Assembly (NCBI GenBank): GCA_003554105.1
Contig: PWFQ01000060.1
Coordinates: forward strand, 1-64,000
Direction of reading: 5' to 3'
DNA: 64,000 nt
Source of the DNA: Clostridiaceae bacterium
Lineage (GTDB): Bacteria > Bacillota > Clostridia > Peptostreptococcales > T1SED10-28
Position 1 is the stretch's first letter; each line of letters opens with the position of its first letter. Shown here one piece after another: positions 25,380-33,579 of the stretch. The notes beneath the pieces were generated by a model. It saw only the letters and a program-made list of their open reading frames with translations, ran no database searches and was not told the origin of the DNA. A program made the position numbers and the translations under genes.

Positions 25380-27044
25380 CTAACCCATAAACTGCTCCAT
25401 ATCTTCTTCGACGCTTTGAATCCCATTAATACCAAAATTTTCTACTAACACTTTTGCAACATTTGGTGAAAGGAAAGCGGGTAATGTTGGTCCTAATTTA
25501 ATATTTTTAACACCGAGGTGTAACAATGCTAACAACACAATAACAGCCTTTTGCTCATACCACGCTATATTGTAAGAGATGGGCAGCTCATTTATATCAT
25601 TGAGCTCGAATACTTCTTTTAATTTTAAAGCAATGACTGCAAGAGAATAAGAGTCATTACACTGACCGGCATCAAGCACACGGGGAATTCCACCGATATC
25701 CCCTAAGTCCAGCTTGTTGTAGCGATACTTTGCACAACCTGCAGTAAGAATTACCGTATCCTTTGGTAGTGCTTCAGCAAAATCAGTATAGTAATCTCTA
25801 GACTTCATTCTGCCATCACAACCGGCCATAACAAAGAATTGTTTAATTGCACCACTTTTCACGGCATCTACAACTTTATCCGCAAGAGCAATTACTTGAT
25901 TGTGAGCAAATCCTCCTACGATCTTTCCTTCTTCGATTCCTGTAGGTGAGGGCAATTGTTTTGCGTGTTCAATGATTTCACTAAAGTCTTTCTTTCCACC
26001 CTCAACTCTTCCGGGGACATGCTTAAATCCCGGATATCCTGCAGAGCCTGTTGTGTAAATGCGATTACTGTAGCTGGCTTTAGGAGGGACAATACAATTT
26101 GTTGTGAAAAGCACAGGACCATGAAAGCTTTCAAATTCTTCCTTTTGCTTCCACCATGCATTCCCGTAGTTTCCAACAAAATGGCTATATTTCTTAAAAG
26201 CAGGGTAATAGTTTGCAGGCAGCATTTCGCTATGAGTGTATATGTCAACTCCACTTCCTTCTGATTGCTCTAAGAGCTCTTCAAAGTCTTTTAAATCGTG
26301 GCCGCTGACAAGAATTGCCGGGTTGTTTCTCACTCCGATTTCTACTTCTGACAGCTCGGGATGTCCATATGATGAAGTGTGTGCCTCATCCAGCAGAGCC
26401 ATTACGTCAACTCCGTATTTCCCGGTTTCAAGAACAAGTGCTGTTAATTCATCAGCTGACAGGCTGTCGTTTTCTGTTGCGAGTAATGCATTCTCAATAA
26501 ATACAGAAATTTCAGGATTATGCTTCCCTAGATTCCATGCATGCTCACCATAGGCTGCAATTCCTTTTAGCCCGAAAAGCACAAGTGATCTGAGACTGCG
26601 AACATCTTCATTATCATCTCTTAAAATTCCGATTGATTTTTGAGATGCAAACACTTCAAACTCATCTCGCGATGTTATCCATGTAGCAAAGTTCTTCTCT
26701 TCTCCAGTTTCTAATTTACCAGCTTCTTTCAGCATTATTTTGATTGCATCTCTGTGGGAAAGAGCTTTACCGATACGATCCTTAATTGCCTCATCATCAA
26801 AGTTTGCATTGGTAATGGTTGTAAATAATCCATCCATAATGATTTGATCTGTCTCTTTCAAGTTTATTTCTGATTTTCTTGCCTGTTGATTATAAAAAGC
26901 AATTCCTTTTAACGTGTAAACAAGTAAGTCTTGAAGATTTGAGACAGGTGCAGTTTTTCCGCAAACTCCAACCTGACCGTCACAACCTGAGTTTTTCTTC
27001 GCTTCCTGACATTGATGACAAAACATATTCATCGGTGTTTCCAA
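25380..27044 (-). CDS. hcp: Hydroxylamine reductase / hybrid cluster protein
   Basis: Hybrid [4Fe-2O-2S] cluster enzyme with hydroxylamine and, in vivo, NO reductase activity. I start at TTG 27044 ([12 protein letters not shown]...) because AAAGGAG is 8 nt upstream; the ATG two codons earlier is too close to it. The N-terminal cluster cysteines are C9, C12, C21 and C28 (CHQC-x8-C-x6-C). Hybrid-cluster residues are seen in [25 protein letters not shown] and [11 protein letters not shown]. It has its own promoter with a Crp-type site about 58 bp upstream of the inferred start, and heads away from the hemerythrin operon behind it. Confidence 0.95.
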   Translation of the reverse strand: METPMNMFCHQCQEAKKNSGCDGQVGVCGKTAPVSNLQDLLVYTLKGIAFYNQQARKSEINLKETDQIIMDGLFTTITNANFDDEAIKDRIGKALSHRDAIKIMLKEAGKLETGEEKNFATWITSRDEFEVFASQKSIGILRDDNEDVRSLRSLVLFGLKGIAAYGEHAWNLGKHNPEISVFIENALLATENDSLSADELTALVLETGKYGVDVMALLDEAHTSSYGHPELSEVEIGVRNNPAILVSGHDLKDFEELLEQSEGSGVDIYTHSEMLPANYYPAFKKYSHFVGNYGNAWWKQKEEFESFHGPVLFTTNCIVPPKASYSNRIYTTGSAGYPGFKHVPGRVEGGKKDFSEIIEHAKQLPSPTGIEEGKIVGGFAHNQVIALADKVVDAVKSGAIKQFFVMAGCDGRMKSRDYYTDFAEALPKDTVILTAGCAKYRYNKLDLGDIGGIPRVLDAGQCNDSYSLAVIALKLKEVFELNDINELPISYNIAWYEQKAVIVLLALLHLGVKNIKLGPTLPAFLSPNVAKVLVENFGINGIQSVEEDMEQFMG

Positions 27045-27063
27045 AATCATCACTCCTTTTTAG

Positions 27064-27093
27064 ATTATATGATCAATTAAAGTATAGTTGTAA
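27064..27093 (-). promoter_or_regulatory. Promoter of hcp
   Basis: TATAAT (27064-27069) with a poor -35 TTACAA (27088-27093), 18-bp spacer. A weak -35 fits a promoter needing an activator. Confidence 0.6.
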
Positions 27094-27107
27094 CTCGTAT
27101 CGACTTC

Positions 27108-27123
27108 CGTGAGATTCATCACA
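27108..27123. promoter_or_regulatory. Crp/Fnr-type site upstream of hcp
   Basis: CGTGA-GATTCA-TCACA, one mismatch from TGTGA-N6-TCACA. It lies directly behind the hemerythrin stop codon and centres about 58 bp upstream of the inferred hcp start. Confidence 0.7.
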
Positions 27124-27687
27124 TTATTGGGAAATAAGATATTTGTTTTCCAAATCCCTCACCATCGATTCATATTTTCTTTGAACTCCTTTTTTTTCCG
27201 CTTCTTTTTCCATATTTTCACTTTCAGCATGTATAATCTCTAAAACTTCCCGGGATAGATTCTTTTCTCCAAAGGGATAGACCATCTCGTCTTCCTTCGC
27301 AATATGACGCTGAAGCAAATGATAGTATGACATGCTGTGACCGACGACATCTACAAGTGCGTTTTCGTCTCCATTGAGTATTTTTTTTACAGATTCTTCT
27401 AACTCCTTCATATATAATCGTCCCAGGTCATGCTCGACCATCATTCCATTTCGAATTAACTTTTCCCCTGTAGACCCTAACTCTTCCATAATGTATTTAA
27501 ATAGAAGGTCTTCTTCCTTCAGATGATGGTGCTTATCTGCATAGTTTCTTACAAAATCAATCATCAGAAAGAGATCTTCAAAGTCAACTTTTTCATGACG
27601 CAAAACTCTTTGATTGAACGAGCGAATCACTTCAAGCATTCGTTTAATCCATTTGTGTTCGTCAACCATTAATTTTATTCCATCCAT
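27124..27687 (-). CDS. Hemerythrin domain protein
   Basis: 187 residues forming a four-helix di-iron domain. Candidate ligands are H11 in VDEHKW, the HHH-x2-EED cluster (YADKHHHLKEEDLLF), H in MVEHDLGRLY, and HLLQRHIAKEDEMVYPF. Such proteins bind oxygen or NO, or assist iron-sulfur repair. It follows the 218-residue unknown gene by 3 bp and lies next to hcp, which fits defence against nitrosative or oxidative stress. GGGAGG is 8 nt before the ATG. The C-terminal 35 residues are charged helix. Confidence 0.9.
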   Translation of the reverse strand: MDGIKLMVDEHKWIKRMLEVIRSFNQRVLRHEKVDFEDLFLMIDFVRNYADKHHHLKEEDLLFKYIMEELGSTGEKLIRNGMMVEHDLGRLYMKELEESVKKILNGDENALVDVVGHSMSYYHLLQRHIAKEDEMVYPFGEKNLSREVLEIIHAESENMEKEAEKKGVQRKYESMVRDLENKYLISQ

Positions 27688-27690
27688 TCA

Positions 27691-28347
27691 TTATTCCTCC
27701 CTTAGTATGATCAATTGTTCCTTATCACTAACACGTTCAAAACGATATTCATGATCGACTCCAATGACAAAACCTTCAATCCAGCGATCTCTTAAATCGT
27801 AAAAGTTCTTAATATCTCCCTTTACTTCTGTCCAGTATTTCTCATGTACACATTGATGAGATATCCAGTGAACATGAGAATCTGAAGTTTCGATCACTTC
27901 TGTTACTCGATCACAAGGCATCCCTTCAAGCAGAAAATCGTGAAGCAAATCATAAAGTCCTTTAGGGGATTCTTTATTTTCAATTGAATTTTCAAGTGTA
28001 TTTCCCAATGATTTCCCAAGTTTCTTGCCTTCTTCAAAATATTGCTTTTTCAACTCTCTCATCAACTGATTATCTTCATTTATGAGCATTGTAATCAAAT
28101 ACCCATGCCGCAGCTCAGCACGTGTGATCTTGTCCTGTAACCACCCGTGAATATTCTCGTTATCAATGATTTCTTCTAGTGGCCGATCCTCCATTGGCGG
28201 ACCGAATTTTCTAATTCCCTCCAATGCTATGTCTTCTACCGGAAGATTAAGAGTTTTGCCCCACTCAACGACAGCTTTTTCCAAACTTTCAAACGCTTTA
28301 ATTTTTCTATGCAGCCAATGATGGATTGGTCCAATAAATCGACTCAT
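27691..28347 (-). CDS. Uncharacterised 218-residue protein in the stress island
   Basis: No family recognised with confidence. It is mainly soluble, begins MSRFIGPIHHWLHRKI, and has several candidate metal or heme ligands: H9/H10, H13, and DSHVHWISHQCVHEKYW near residue 160, preceded by GMPCDR. The C-terminal half (KNFYDLRDRWIEGFVIGVDHEYRFERV) looks like an alpha/beta domain. It is the first gene of an operon with hemerythrin and has a Crp-type site at about -41.5 of its inferred start. A redox- or NO-related metal protein is a reasonable but untested idea. Confidence 0.8.
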   Translation of the reverse strand: MSRFIGPIHHWLHRKIKAFESLEKAVVEWGKTLNLPVEDIALEGIRKFGPPMEDRPLEEIIDNENIHGWLQDKITRAELRHGYLITMLINEDNQLMRELKKQYFEEGKKLGKSLGNTLENSIENKESPKGLYDLLHDFLLEGMPCDRVTEVIETSDSHVHWISHQCVHEKYWTEVKGDIKNFYDLRDRWIEGFVIGVDHEYRFERVSDKEQLIILREE

Positions 28348-28389
28348 ATAATCATCATCCTTTCTTCATTGAATTCTTAATACATTACT

Positions 28390-28432
28390 ATCATACCTCT
28401 GAAGCAAAAGAGTTACCGTGAGATGAATCACA
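28390..28432 (-). promoter_or_regulatory. Crp-type site and promoter of the unknown-hemerythrin operon
   Basis: Site CGTGA-GATGAA-TCACA (28417-28432) is centred about 41.5 bp before the start predicted from the -10 TATGAT (28390-28395). That is the class II activator position. No good -35 is present. Confidence 0.65.
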
Positions 28433-28448
28433 GTTAGGAGGTTTTTTT

Positions 28449-28491
28449 TGTGATGCTCATCACAGAATCATTCATTATTAATCGATATAAT
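28449..28491 (+). promoter_or_regulatory. Perfect Crp-type site and promoter of the methyltransferase-ferredoxin operon
   Basis: TGTGA-TGCTCA-TCACA (28449-28464) is a perfect consensus palindrome. It is centred about 41.5 bp before the start predicted from TATAAT at 28486-28491. It is 32 bp from the site that faces the other way. Confidence 0.75.
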
Positions 28492-28558
28492 GTCAGTAAC
28501 AGTAGTGGTATTTGATCAATGAGAAGTTTTGCTTCTCAACCGACAAGGAGATGAAACC

Positions 28559-29299
28559 ATGTATCATAAATTTAGTCATTACTATGATAAAATTTTTCAA
28601 AGTACCGCTAATCAAATTGATTTTATAAAAAAAAGAACTCCTGAGAAAGGAAAGGTTCTGGATTTAGCCGCCGGAACAGGAAACCAGGCAATTTCTCTTT
28701 ATAAAATCGGCTATGATGTATCTGCAATAGAGTATGATCATAATATGTACTTGTTGATGAAAGATAAGATGAAAACATTCCAATTGAACGTTCAGATGAT
28801 TGAAGGAGACATGCGACATATTGATACCTATTTTCCACCGTTAAGCTTCAATACGATCTATTGTGTCGGCAATTCAATTGTTCATTTGTCTTCACTAAAG
28901 GAAATCGAAAGTGTCATCGAAAAAGCTTATTCTCTTATTAAACCCGATGGTGTATTTCTCATTCAAAATATTAACTATGATCGAATTCTCGAAGATCGTG
29001 TCACTTCCTTGCCTGCTATTATTAATGTTGATGCACCTAAAGAGAAAATAGAATTTGAGCGTAACTATGAGATTGTTAGCCACGAAAAGATCATTTTCCG
29101 AACCGGATTGAAAATTTACAATGGTGAATTTCTCACGCATGAATTCGATGGTGCTGTCCCACTCTATCCATTACTATCGAAAGAACTCAATCATATTCTT
29201 GAAAAAATCGGATTTAAGCAAATCAACCTCTATGGTTCTTATCAAGAAGAACCATATCATTCTAAATCTTATGCTTTAGTCGTTGAAGCTATAAAATAA
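28559..29299 (+). CDS. Class I SAM-dependent methyltransferase
   Basis: 246 residues from the ATG behind AAGGAGAT; the frame runs 10 codons further up without support. It begins MYHKFSHYYDKIFQ, then has the SAM motif VLDLAAGTGNQAISL, the acidic residue at the end of strand 2 (VSAIEYDHNM), and MIEGDMRHID. The substrate is unknown. It opens the operon divergent from the hemerythrin pair and is followed after 21 bp by the ferredoxin-like gene. A perfect Crp-type palindrome precedes it. Confidence 0.88.
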   Translation: MYHKFSHYYDKIFQSTANQIDFIKKRTPEKGKVLDLAAGTGNQAISLYKIGYDVSAIEYDHNMYLLMKDKMKTFQLNVQMIEGDMRHIDTYFPPLSFNTIYCVGNSIVHLSSLKEIESVIEKAYSLIKPDGVFLIQNINYDRILEDRVTSLPAIINVDAPKEKIEFERNYEIVSHEKIIFRTGLKIYNGEFLTHEFDGAVPLYPLLSKELNHILEKIGFKQINLYGSYQEEPYHSKSYALVVEAIK

Positions 29300-29320
29300 A
29301 CTATAAATGGAGGAATAAAC

Positions 29321-30076
29321 ATGTCAACAAGAACAGTAGTCCATATTGATGAGGAAAAATGTGTCGGTTGCGGATTGTGTATACCAAAGTGCCAGGAAGG
29401 CGCACTGAAGATTATTGATGGGAAGGCAAGGTTGAGCAGCGAAGCAATGTGTGATGGTTTGGGAAAGTGCTTAGGTTCTTGTCCTATGGATGCGATCACT
29501 TTGATCGAAAAAGAGGCGAACGAGTTTTCCAACAGAAAAATGCGTACAGCAGATGATAAGCCAAAGGTTCAAACACACTTAAAAAAGGAGGCACGATCAA
29601 TGGAAAAATCAGGTTGCGGATGTCCCGGAAATAAAATGATGAATTTCGATGAACCATTAAAAACCGATTCAGAAAGTACAGTATCAGGTGAAGATATCGA
29701 ATTTCGAATATTACCGCAGCTCCGTCAATGGCCCGTGCAATTAAGTCTGGTTCCAATTAATGCACCATATTTTCAAAATGCTGACCTGCTTGTAACAGCA
29801 GATTGTGTACCCTTTGCATATCCGGAGTATCACCACAGGTTATTAAAAGGGAAAGCAGTTGTCATAGGGTGTCCGAAGCTTGATAATAAAAATAGTACGA
29901 TTCAAAAATTAACGGATATATTCTCGAATAATGAATTAAACTCCATAACAGTGGCTCATATGGAAGTTCCCTGTTGCAACGGAATAGTTTGGGCCGTGGA
30001 GGAGGCACTTGCCTTATCGGGCAAGAATATTCCTCTCAATAAAGTGGAGATCTCAGTGAAAGGTGAAATGAAATAA
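29321..30076 (+). CDS. Two-[4Fe-4S] ferredoxin-domain protein with cysteine-bearing C-terminal domain
   Basis: 251 residues. The N-terminus holds two cluster motifs, CVGCGLCIPKC and (more loosely spaced) MCDGLGKCLGSCP, typical of a bacterial ferredoxin. A linker with CGCPGNK follows. The C-terminal about 120 residues contain DCVPFAYPEYHHRLLKGK, VIGCPKLDN and MEVPCCNG, a cysteine-rich domain I recall near hcp in clostridia but cannot name. It could donate electrons to Hcp or act in cluster repair. GGAGG is 7 nt before ATG. Confidence 0.85.
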   Translation: MSTRTVVHIDEEKCVGCGLCIPKCQEGALKIIDGKARLSSEAMCDGLGKCLGSCPMDAITLIEKEANEFSNRKMRTADDKPKVQTHLKKEARSMEKSGCGCPGNKMMNFDEPLKTDSESTVSGEDIEFRILPQLRQWPVQLSLVPINAPYFQNADLLVTADCVPFAYPEYHHRLLKGKAVVIGCPKLDNKNSTIQKLTDIFSNNELNSITVAHMEVPCCNGIVWAVEEALALSGKNIPLNKVEISVKGEMK

Positions 30077-30172
30077 ATCGCAATTGATTTTTCTCATTGA
30101 TTTATCTCTATGATTTTTTCCCCTTTAATGCTATGCTACAATTAAAGCATATTGGAATGAGGAGAAAATCAT

Positions 30173-30856
30173 ATGGAAAATTCAAAGCATGTTTTAAGTA
30201 AAATCCCTATTTTTTCTGGCCTAAATGAAGGCCAGCTGGAGGTTTTAGCTTATTATGAAATCGAAAAGAGCTTTAAAAAAGGCTCAGTCATCTTTCATGA
30301 AGGTGAGCCCGGAAAAGCGGTTTTTTACGTGAAAACCGGACGAATTAAGCTTTTTAAAACCTCCATTGATGGGAAAGAGGTCACTCTGAATATCTTAGGA
30401 AAAGGAAGTATTTTCGCTGAAGTAACCATGTTCAGTGGTTTAAACTATCCTGCTACAGCAATGGTTATGGAAGATGCTTTGATTGGAATGATCAGAAATA
30501 ATGACATTGAACAAATTTTGTTGGAGAACGGCGAACTTGCCCTTAGCCTAATCAAAGAATTGAATCGTCGTCTCTACTATGCTCAGTCAAAAATACGGGA
30601 TATGGCGCTTCACGATGTCAATGGAAGAGTCGCAAAGTCCATCCTGGACCTTGCTTATCGTTATGGAACAAAGACCGATGAAGGGATTGAAATCAACTTT
30701 AAAATGACCACCACTGAAATTGCGAATATTGTAGGAACTTCAAGAGAAACCCTCAGCCGTGTCCTCAGTCAACTAAAAAATGACAAAGTGATTGAAATGA
30801 AAGGAAAAAAGCTCATTGTTAAATCACTCTCCTCTCTGGAAGACTTAAGCATGTAA
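30173..30856 (+). CDS. Crp/Fnr family transcription regulator (HcpR-like candidate)
   Basis: 227 residues: cyclic-nucleotide-type sensor barrel (about 10-125), long dimerisation helix, winged HTH. The recognition helix reads SRETLSRVLSQL; R-E and the later R match the Crp residues that read TGTGA, and the S-R pair resembles Fnr. There is no cysteine in the protein, so it is not an iron-sulfur Fnr. It sits next to three Crp-type palindromes and is probably their regulator. Known HcpR proteins control hcp in other anaerobes; calling this HcpR is inference. GAGGAG precedes the ATG. Confidence 0.9.
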   Translation: MENSKHVLSKIPIFSGLNEGQLEVLAYYEIEKSFKKGSVIFHEGEPGKAVFYVKTGRIKLFKTSIDGKEVTLNILGKGSIFAEVTMFSGLNYPATAMVMEDALIGMIRNNDIEQILLENGELALSLIKELNRRLYYAQSKIRDMALHDVNGRVAKSILDLAYRYGTKTDEGIEINFKMTTTEIANIVGTSRETLSRVLSQLKNDKVIEMKGKKLIVKSLSSLEDLSM

Positions 30857-30890
30857 ACTATGTCAACACTAAAACTCTTAAATCATAATG

Positions 30891-30936
30891 ACCCCCAAAA
30901 GCCGGACTTAACTCGCTAGCTCTTGGGGGTGTTTTA
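30891..30936 (+). terminator. Terminator after the Crp/Fnr gene
   Basis: ACCCCCAAAAGC (30891-30902) pairs with GCTCTTGGGGGT (30919-30930), one mismatch, then GTTTTAT. Confidence 0.8.
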
Positions 30937-31020
30937 TACTCTTGTAGCTCTGCAGAATATTTAATTATATAATCGGCACTATTTTTTATGGAGAATGCAA
31001 TACCCATTAACTCCTAAAAA

Positions 31021-31905
31021 TTAACTTCTATAAAGCCGCAATATAATTTTATTTTTAATTGGATCCCAGGTATATAGATCCGTACTATGATTTGATGGTT
31101 CTACCGGATATCCATTCTTTTTCAATTGATTTACAACATGTTCTCTTTTCCATTCATTGGGAAATAGCAATACAAAATATTTCATTCCTACTTGATTTTC
31201 ATCTATTTTATCATCACTATTTTTCTTTTTAGACCAGGTATTTACAGCAATATGATGGTGATATCCTCCACTTGAAAAAAACTTTGCCTGATCGGGATAT
31301 TCCATTACGAGGCTCATTCCAATCAACTCGGTATAATACTTCTCAGCTTCATTTAGATCTTTTACACTTAAATGGATATGCCCAATCATTGAGTTTTTCG
31401 GCAATTCTGTCCATTCATGATCTTCTGCCTCTTTCATAAGTTTTTTTGTATTCAGCTTTTCAGTTTTTTCCATAATTCTGCCATACTCCCAGGTCCAAGT
31501 TTCAGGAGGAGTGTCCTGGTAAACTTCGATTCCGTGACCATCAGGATCTTCAAGATATATCGCTTTACTGATTCCATGATCTGAAGCACCGGTTATAATT
31601 GGTGAATCAAATTTATATATATGGGAAATTAATGCTCCAAGGTGCTTTCCGGGAGGTAATAAAATAGCAAAATGATAAAGACCCAGGTTCCGTTTTCCTT
31701 TTGGTCGGGCTTTTTTTTCTTCATCAATGATCAATATTTCTTTTTCCCCATCTGCTGTTAAGCTGATACTCGCTTTATCCTCTTTAAGTATTTTAAAGCC
31801 TAGCACCTCCTGATAAAATTCACTGGAATATTTTAGATTGCGGGTCGTAAGGCGAATCGCTTCTATAAAAACATTCGGTGGTTGATGAAATTTTGACTTT
31901 GGCAT
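31021..31905 (-). CDS. VOC (glyoxalase/extradiol dioxygenase) family protein, CatE-like
   Basis: 294 residues with two tandem vicinal-oxygen-chelate modules. Module 1 (about 10-130) has VFIEAIRLTTRNLKYSSEFY, LYHFAILLP and HGIEVYQD; module 2 (about 165-290) has IGHIHLSVKDLNEAEKYY and GGYHHHIAVN. The His/Glu spacing is that of metal ligands. Bacillus CatE and CatD of this build degrade quinones or catechols. It lies behind a TetR gene on the same strand, with its own promoter and palindromes, suggesting ligand-inducible control. Confidence 0.85.
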   Translation of the reverse strand: MPKSKFHQPPNVFIEAIRLTTRNLKYSSEFYQEVLGFKILKEDKASISLTADGEKEILIIDEEKKARPKGKRNLGLYHFAILLPPGKHLGALISHIYKFDSPIITGASDHGISKAIYLEDPDGHGIEVYQDTPPETWTWEYGRIMEKTEKLNTKKLMKEAEDHEWTELPKNSMIGHIHLSVKDLNEAEKYYTELIGMSLVMEYPDQAKFFSSGGYHHHIAVNTWSKKKNSDDKIDENQVGMKYFVLLFPNEWKREHVVNQLKKNGYPVEPSNHSTDLYTWDPIKNKIILRLYRS

Positions 31906-31914
31906 ATAATCCCT

Positions 31915-31988
31915 CCGATATCGGTAAATTCATAATATTATATTTATTCGTATAGATCTATTTTAACAGTTTTTTTATGGGAGAACAA
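31915..31988 (-). promoter_or_regulatory. Promoter of the VOC gene with two palindromes
   Basis: TTGTTC (31983-31988) and TAAAAT (31960-31965), 17-bp spacer. ATAGATCTAT (31952-31961) overlaps the -10/start region and CCGATATCGG (31915-31924) abuts the ribosome site. Either may bind the TetR-type regulator encoded upstream. Confidence 0.5.
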
Positions 31989-32015
31989 TTCAAATTTCAT
32001 TTAATTTCATGTAAA

Positions 32016-32043
32016 CTAAAAAGAGTGGCGATTTGCCACTCTT
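32016..32043 (-). terminator. Terminator after the tetR-type gene
   Basis: AAGAGTGGC pairs with GCCACTCTT around a 5-nt loop (32021-32043), followed by TTTAGTTT on the minus strand. Confidence 0.75.
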
Positions 32044-32633
32044 CACGATTTTGCCTTGATCCCACTCCAGTAAGTTTTCCATGTAGAATCCACAAAAGCC
32101 TTAAGATGCTCTTCTTCGTAATTTAAGAACAGCATTGTGTCCAAGATGCCTTGAATCATTGCGAAATATAATCCTATATATCCATTTATATCCCCTGCTT
32201 GTATTTCTTTTCTGCCGATTCCTCTTTCGAAAAGAATTCGCATCCTTCGGGTATGATTGACTTCCTTGTAATGGATCAGCTGTCTGGTGTAGTGCTTTAA
32301 TCCTTCTTGGCTGATCAGGGGCAAGTTTTTCCAGAATCGTAATTTGCACGGATTCTCAAAATATTTCAAAACACCGTATAAAATCATTTCTAATCGACTT
32401 TTCGTTTCTTCCAGTCCATGGGTTTCTATAAGAAGATGATCTAAATACTGAAAATATCTGTTAATTTCATTTTCAATAACCAGATAAAAGATTTGCTCCT
32501 TGCTCTTAAAATGACTGTAAAGCGAAGGTACTTTCAATCCCACCTCTTCAGAGATATCGGCTAATGTTACACAATACCCCTTATCTGCAAATTTTACTAA
32601 AGCTGCTTCCAGGATCTCATCACGTTTACTCAT
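32043..32633 (-). CDS. TetR/AcrR family transcription regulator
   Basis: 196 residues. The N-terminal HTH reads RDEILEAALVKFADKGYCVT, then ISEEVGLKVPSLYSHFKSKEQIF, the standard TetR start. The C-terminal ligand domain is unique. Its gene lies upstream of the VOC gene, the probable target, with a terminator between. The stop codon overlaps the terminator stem. The ligand is unknown; a quinone or related aromatic would fit the VOC enzyme. Confidence 0.92.
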   Translation of the reverse strand: MSKRDEILEAALVKFADKGYCVTLADISEEVGLKVPSLYSHFKSKEQIFYLVIENEINRYFQYLDHLLIETHGLEETKSRLEMILYGVLKYFENPCKLRFWKNLPLISQEGLKHYTRQLIHYKEVNHTRRMRILFERGIGRKEIQAGDINGYIGLYFAMIQGILDTMLFLNYEEEHLKAFVDSTWKTYWSGIKAKS

Positions 32634-32665
32634 TTTTGCCTCCCGATCAATTTATTCATAGAACA

Positions 32666-32694
32666 ATCTTATCCTATTCATTCTTAAATGTCAA
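32666..32694 (-). promoter_or_regulatory. Promoter of the tetR-type gene
   Basis: TTGACA (32689-32694) and TAAGAT (32666-32671), 17-bp spacer. Confidence 0.75.
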
Positions 32695-32755
32695 AATACT
32701 CATGTAATAAAAATCCGCCTGTTAGTATTCTCTAATATTGACTGAGGCACTGAAC

Positions 32756-33502
32756 TTACTCAAAGTGATGTTCAATTTCTTTCTTGTTCCTTAAGCCTTC
32801 AAGCACTTTTACAATGTTTTTAAACTCCGAATCCATTTCAAAAACTTTCTTGAAATGATGCTTTGCCTGTTTTAAATCATCCTCATGATAATATGCAATC
32901 CCCTGGTAATAGTGACTATATAATTTCATATGAAATTCCTGATTTTTATTCGCTTTTATTTTGTCTCCAAAAGTGATGGTTGTGTTCCAATCTTCCCTGT
33001 CAATCGCTAAGTGCATGGCATTAACAAAATGTTTGTCAACAACTTCCGGATCAATTCTCCCTTCACTGTCATTCATAATTGTCCGATTATATAATTCAAA
33101 TGCCTTATCCTTCTCTGCATTTCTCATGTAGGATTCTGCAAGCATTAACTTAAGATACGGTTCATCTGAAAAAAATTCCGTCAATTTGATTAAATGGGGG
33201 ATTGCTTTAGAGTAACGCTTTTTTCGATAGAGAGTTTTTGCCTGCTGTATATGATAATTTTCAGGACTTTCATTTTTTTTCCAATAGACCCTTGCCACCA
33301 AAATCAGAGCACCGATAAAAAAATATGAGCTGTTGATAAAACTGAGAAAAATGAGAAAAACCCCCGTCAGACCAAGCAGGGTTTGTAAAAAATTGATTAT
33401 CCGGTTTTTCGTTCCAGATCTCTCCCTTAAAGAATCAAACACGGACAAATTTTGGTCTAGCTCGCTGATTTTTATATAGGGATTTTCATGGTGTTTTGCC
33501 AT
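32756..33502 (-). CDS. TPR-repeat membrane protein
   Basis: 248 residues. Two close hydrophobic segments (about residues 37-70: FLQTLLGLTGVFLIFLSF, then YFFIGALILVARVYW) anchor it. Tetratricopeptide-like repeats follow in the cytosol: AKTLYRKKRYSKAIPHLIKL, YLKLMLAESYMRNAEKDKAF, and YYQGIAYYHEDDLKQAKHHF. Such proteins usually serve as assembly scaffolds. The gene stands alone between tetR and nhaC. The ribosome site (AAAGGA) is about 12 nt from the ATG, longer than usual. Confidence 0.82.
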   Translation of the reverse strand: MAKHHENPYIKISELDQNLSVFDSLRERSGTKNRIINFLQTLLGLTGVFLIFLSFINSSYFFIGALILVARVYWKKNESPENYHIQQAKTLYRKKRYSKAIPHLIKLTEFFSDEPYLKLMLAESYMRNAEKDKAFELYNRTIMNDSEGRIDPEVVDKHFVNAMHLAIDREDWNTTITFGDKIKANKNQEFHMKLYSHYYQGIAYYHEDDLKQAKHHFKKVFEMDSEFKNIVKVLEGLRNKKEIEHHFE

Positions 33503-33518
33503 AAATGAGTCACATCCT

Positions 33519-33554
33519 TTTTATTAAAAGGAAGGTGCTTAATGCACCTTCCTT
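33519..33554 (-). terminator. Terminator after nhaC
   Basis: AAGGAAGGTGC (33528-33538) pairs perfectly with GCACCTTCCTT (33544-33554); the minus strand continues TTTTAAT. Confidence 0.85.
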
Positions 33555-33579
33555 AAGTGATGATGTTCATTAAAAAATT

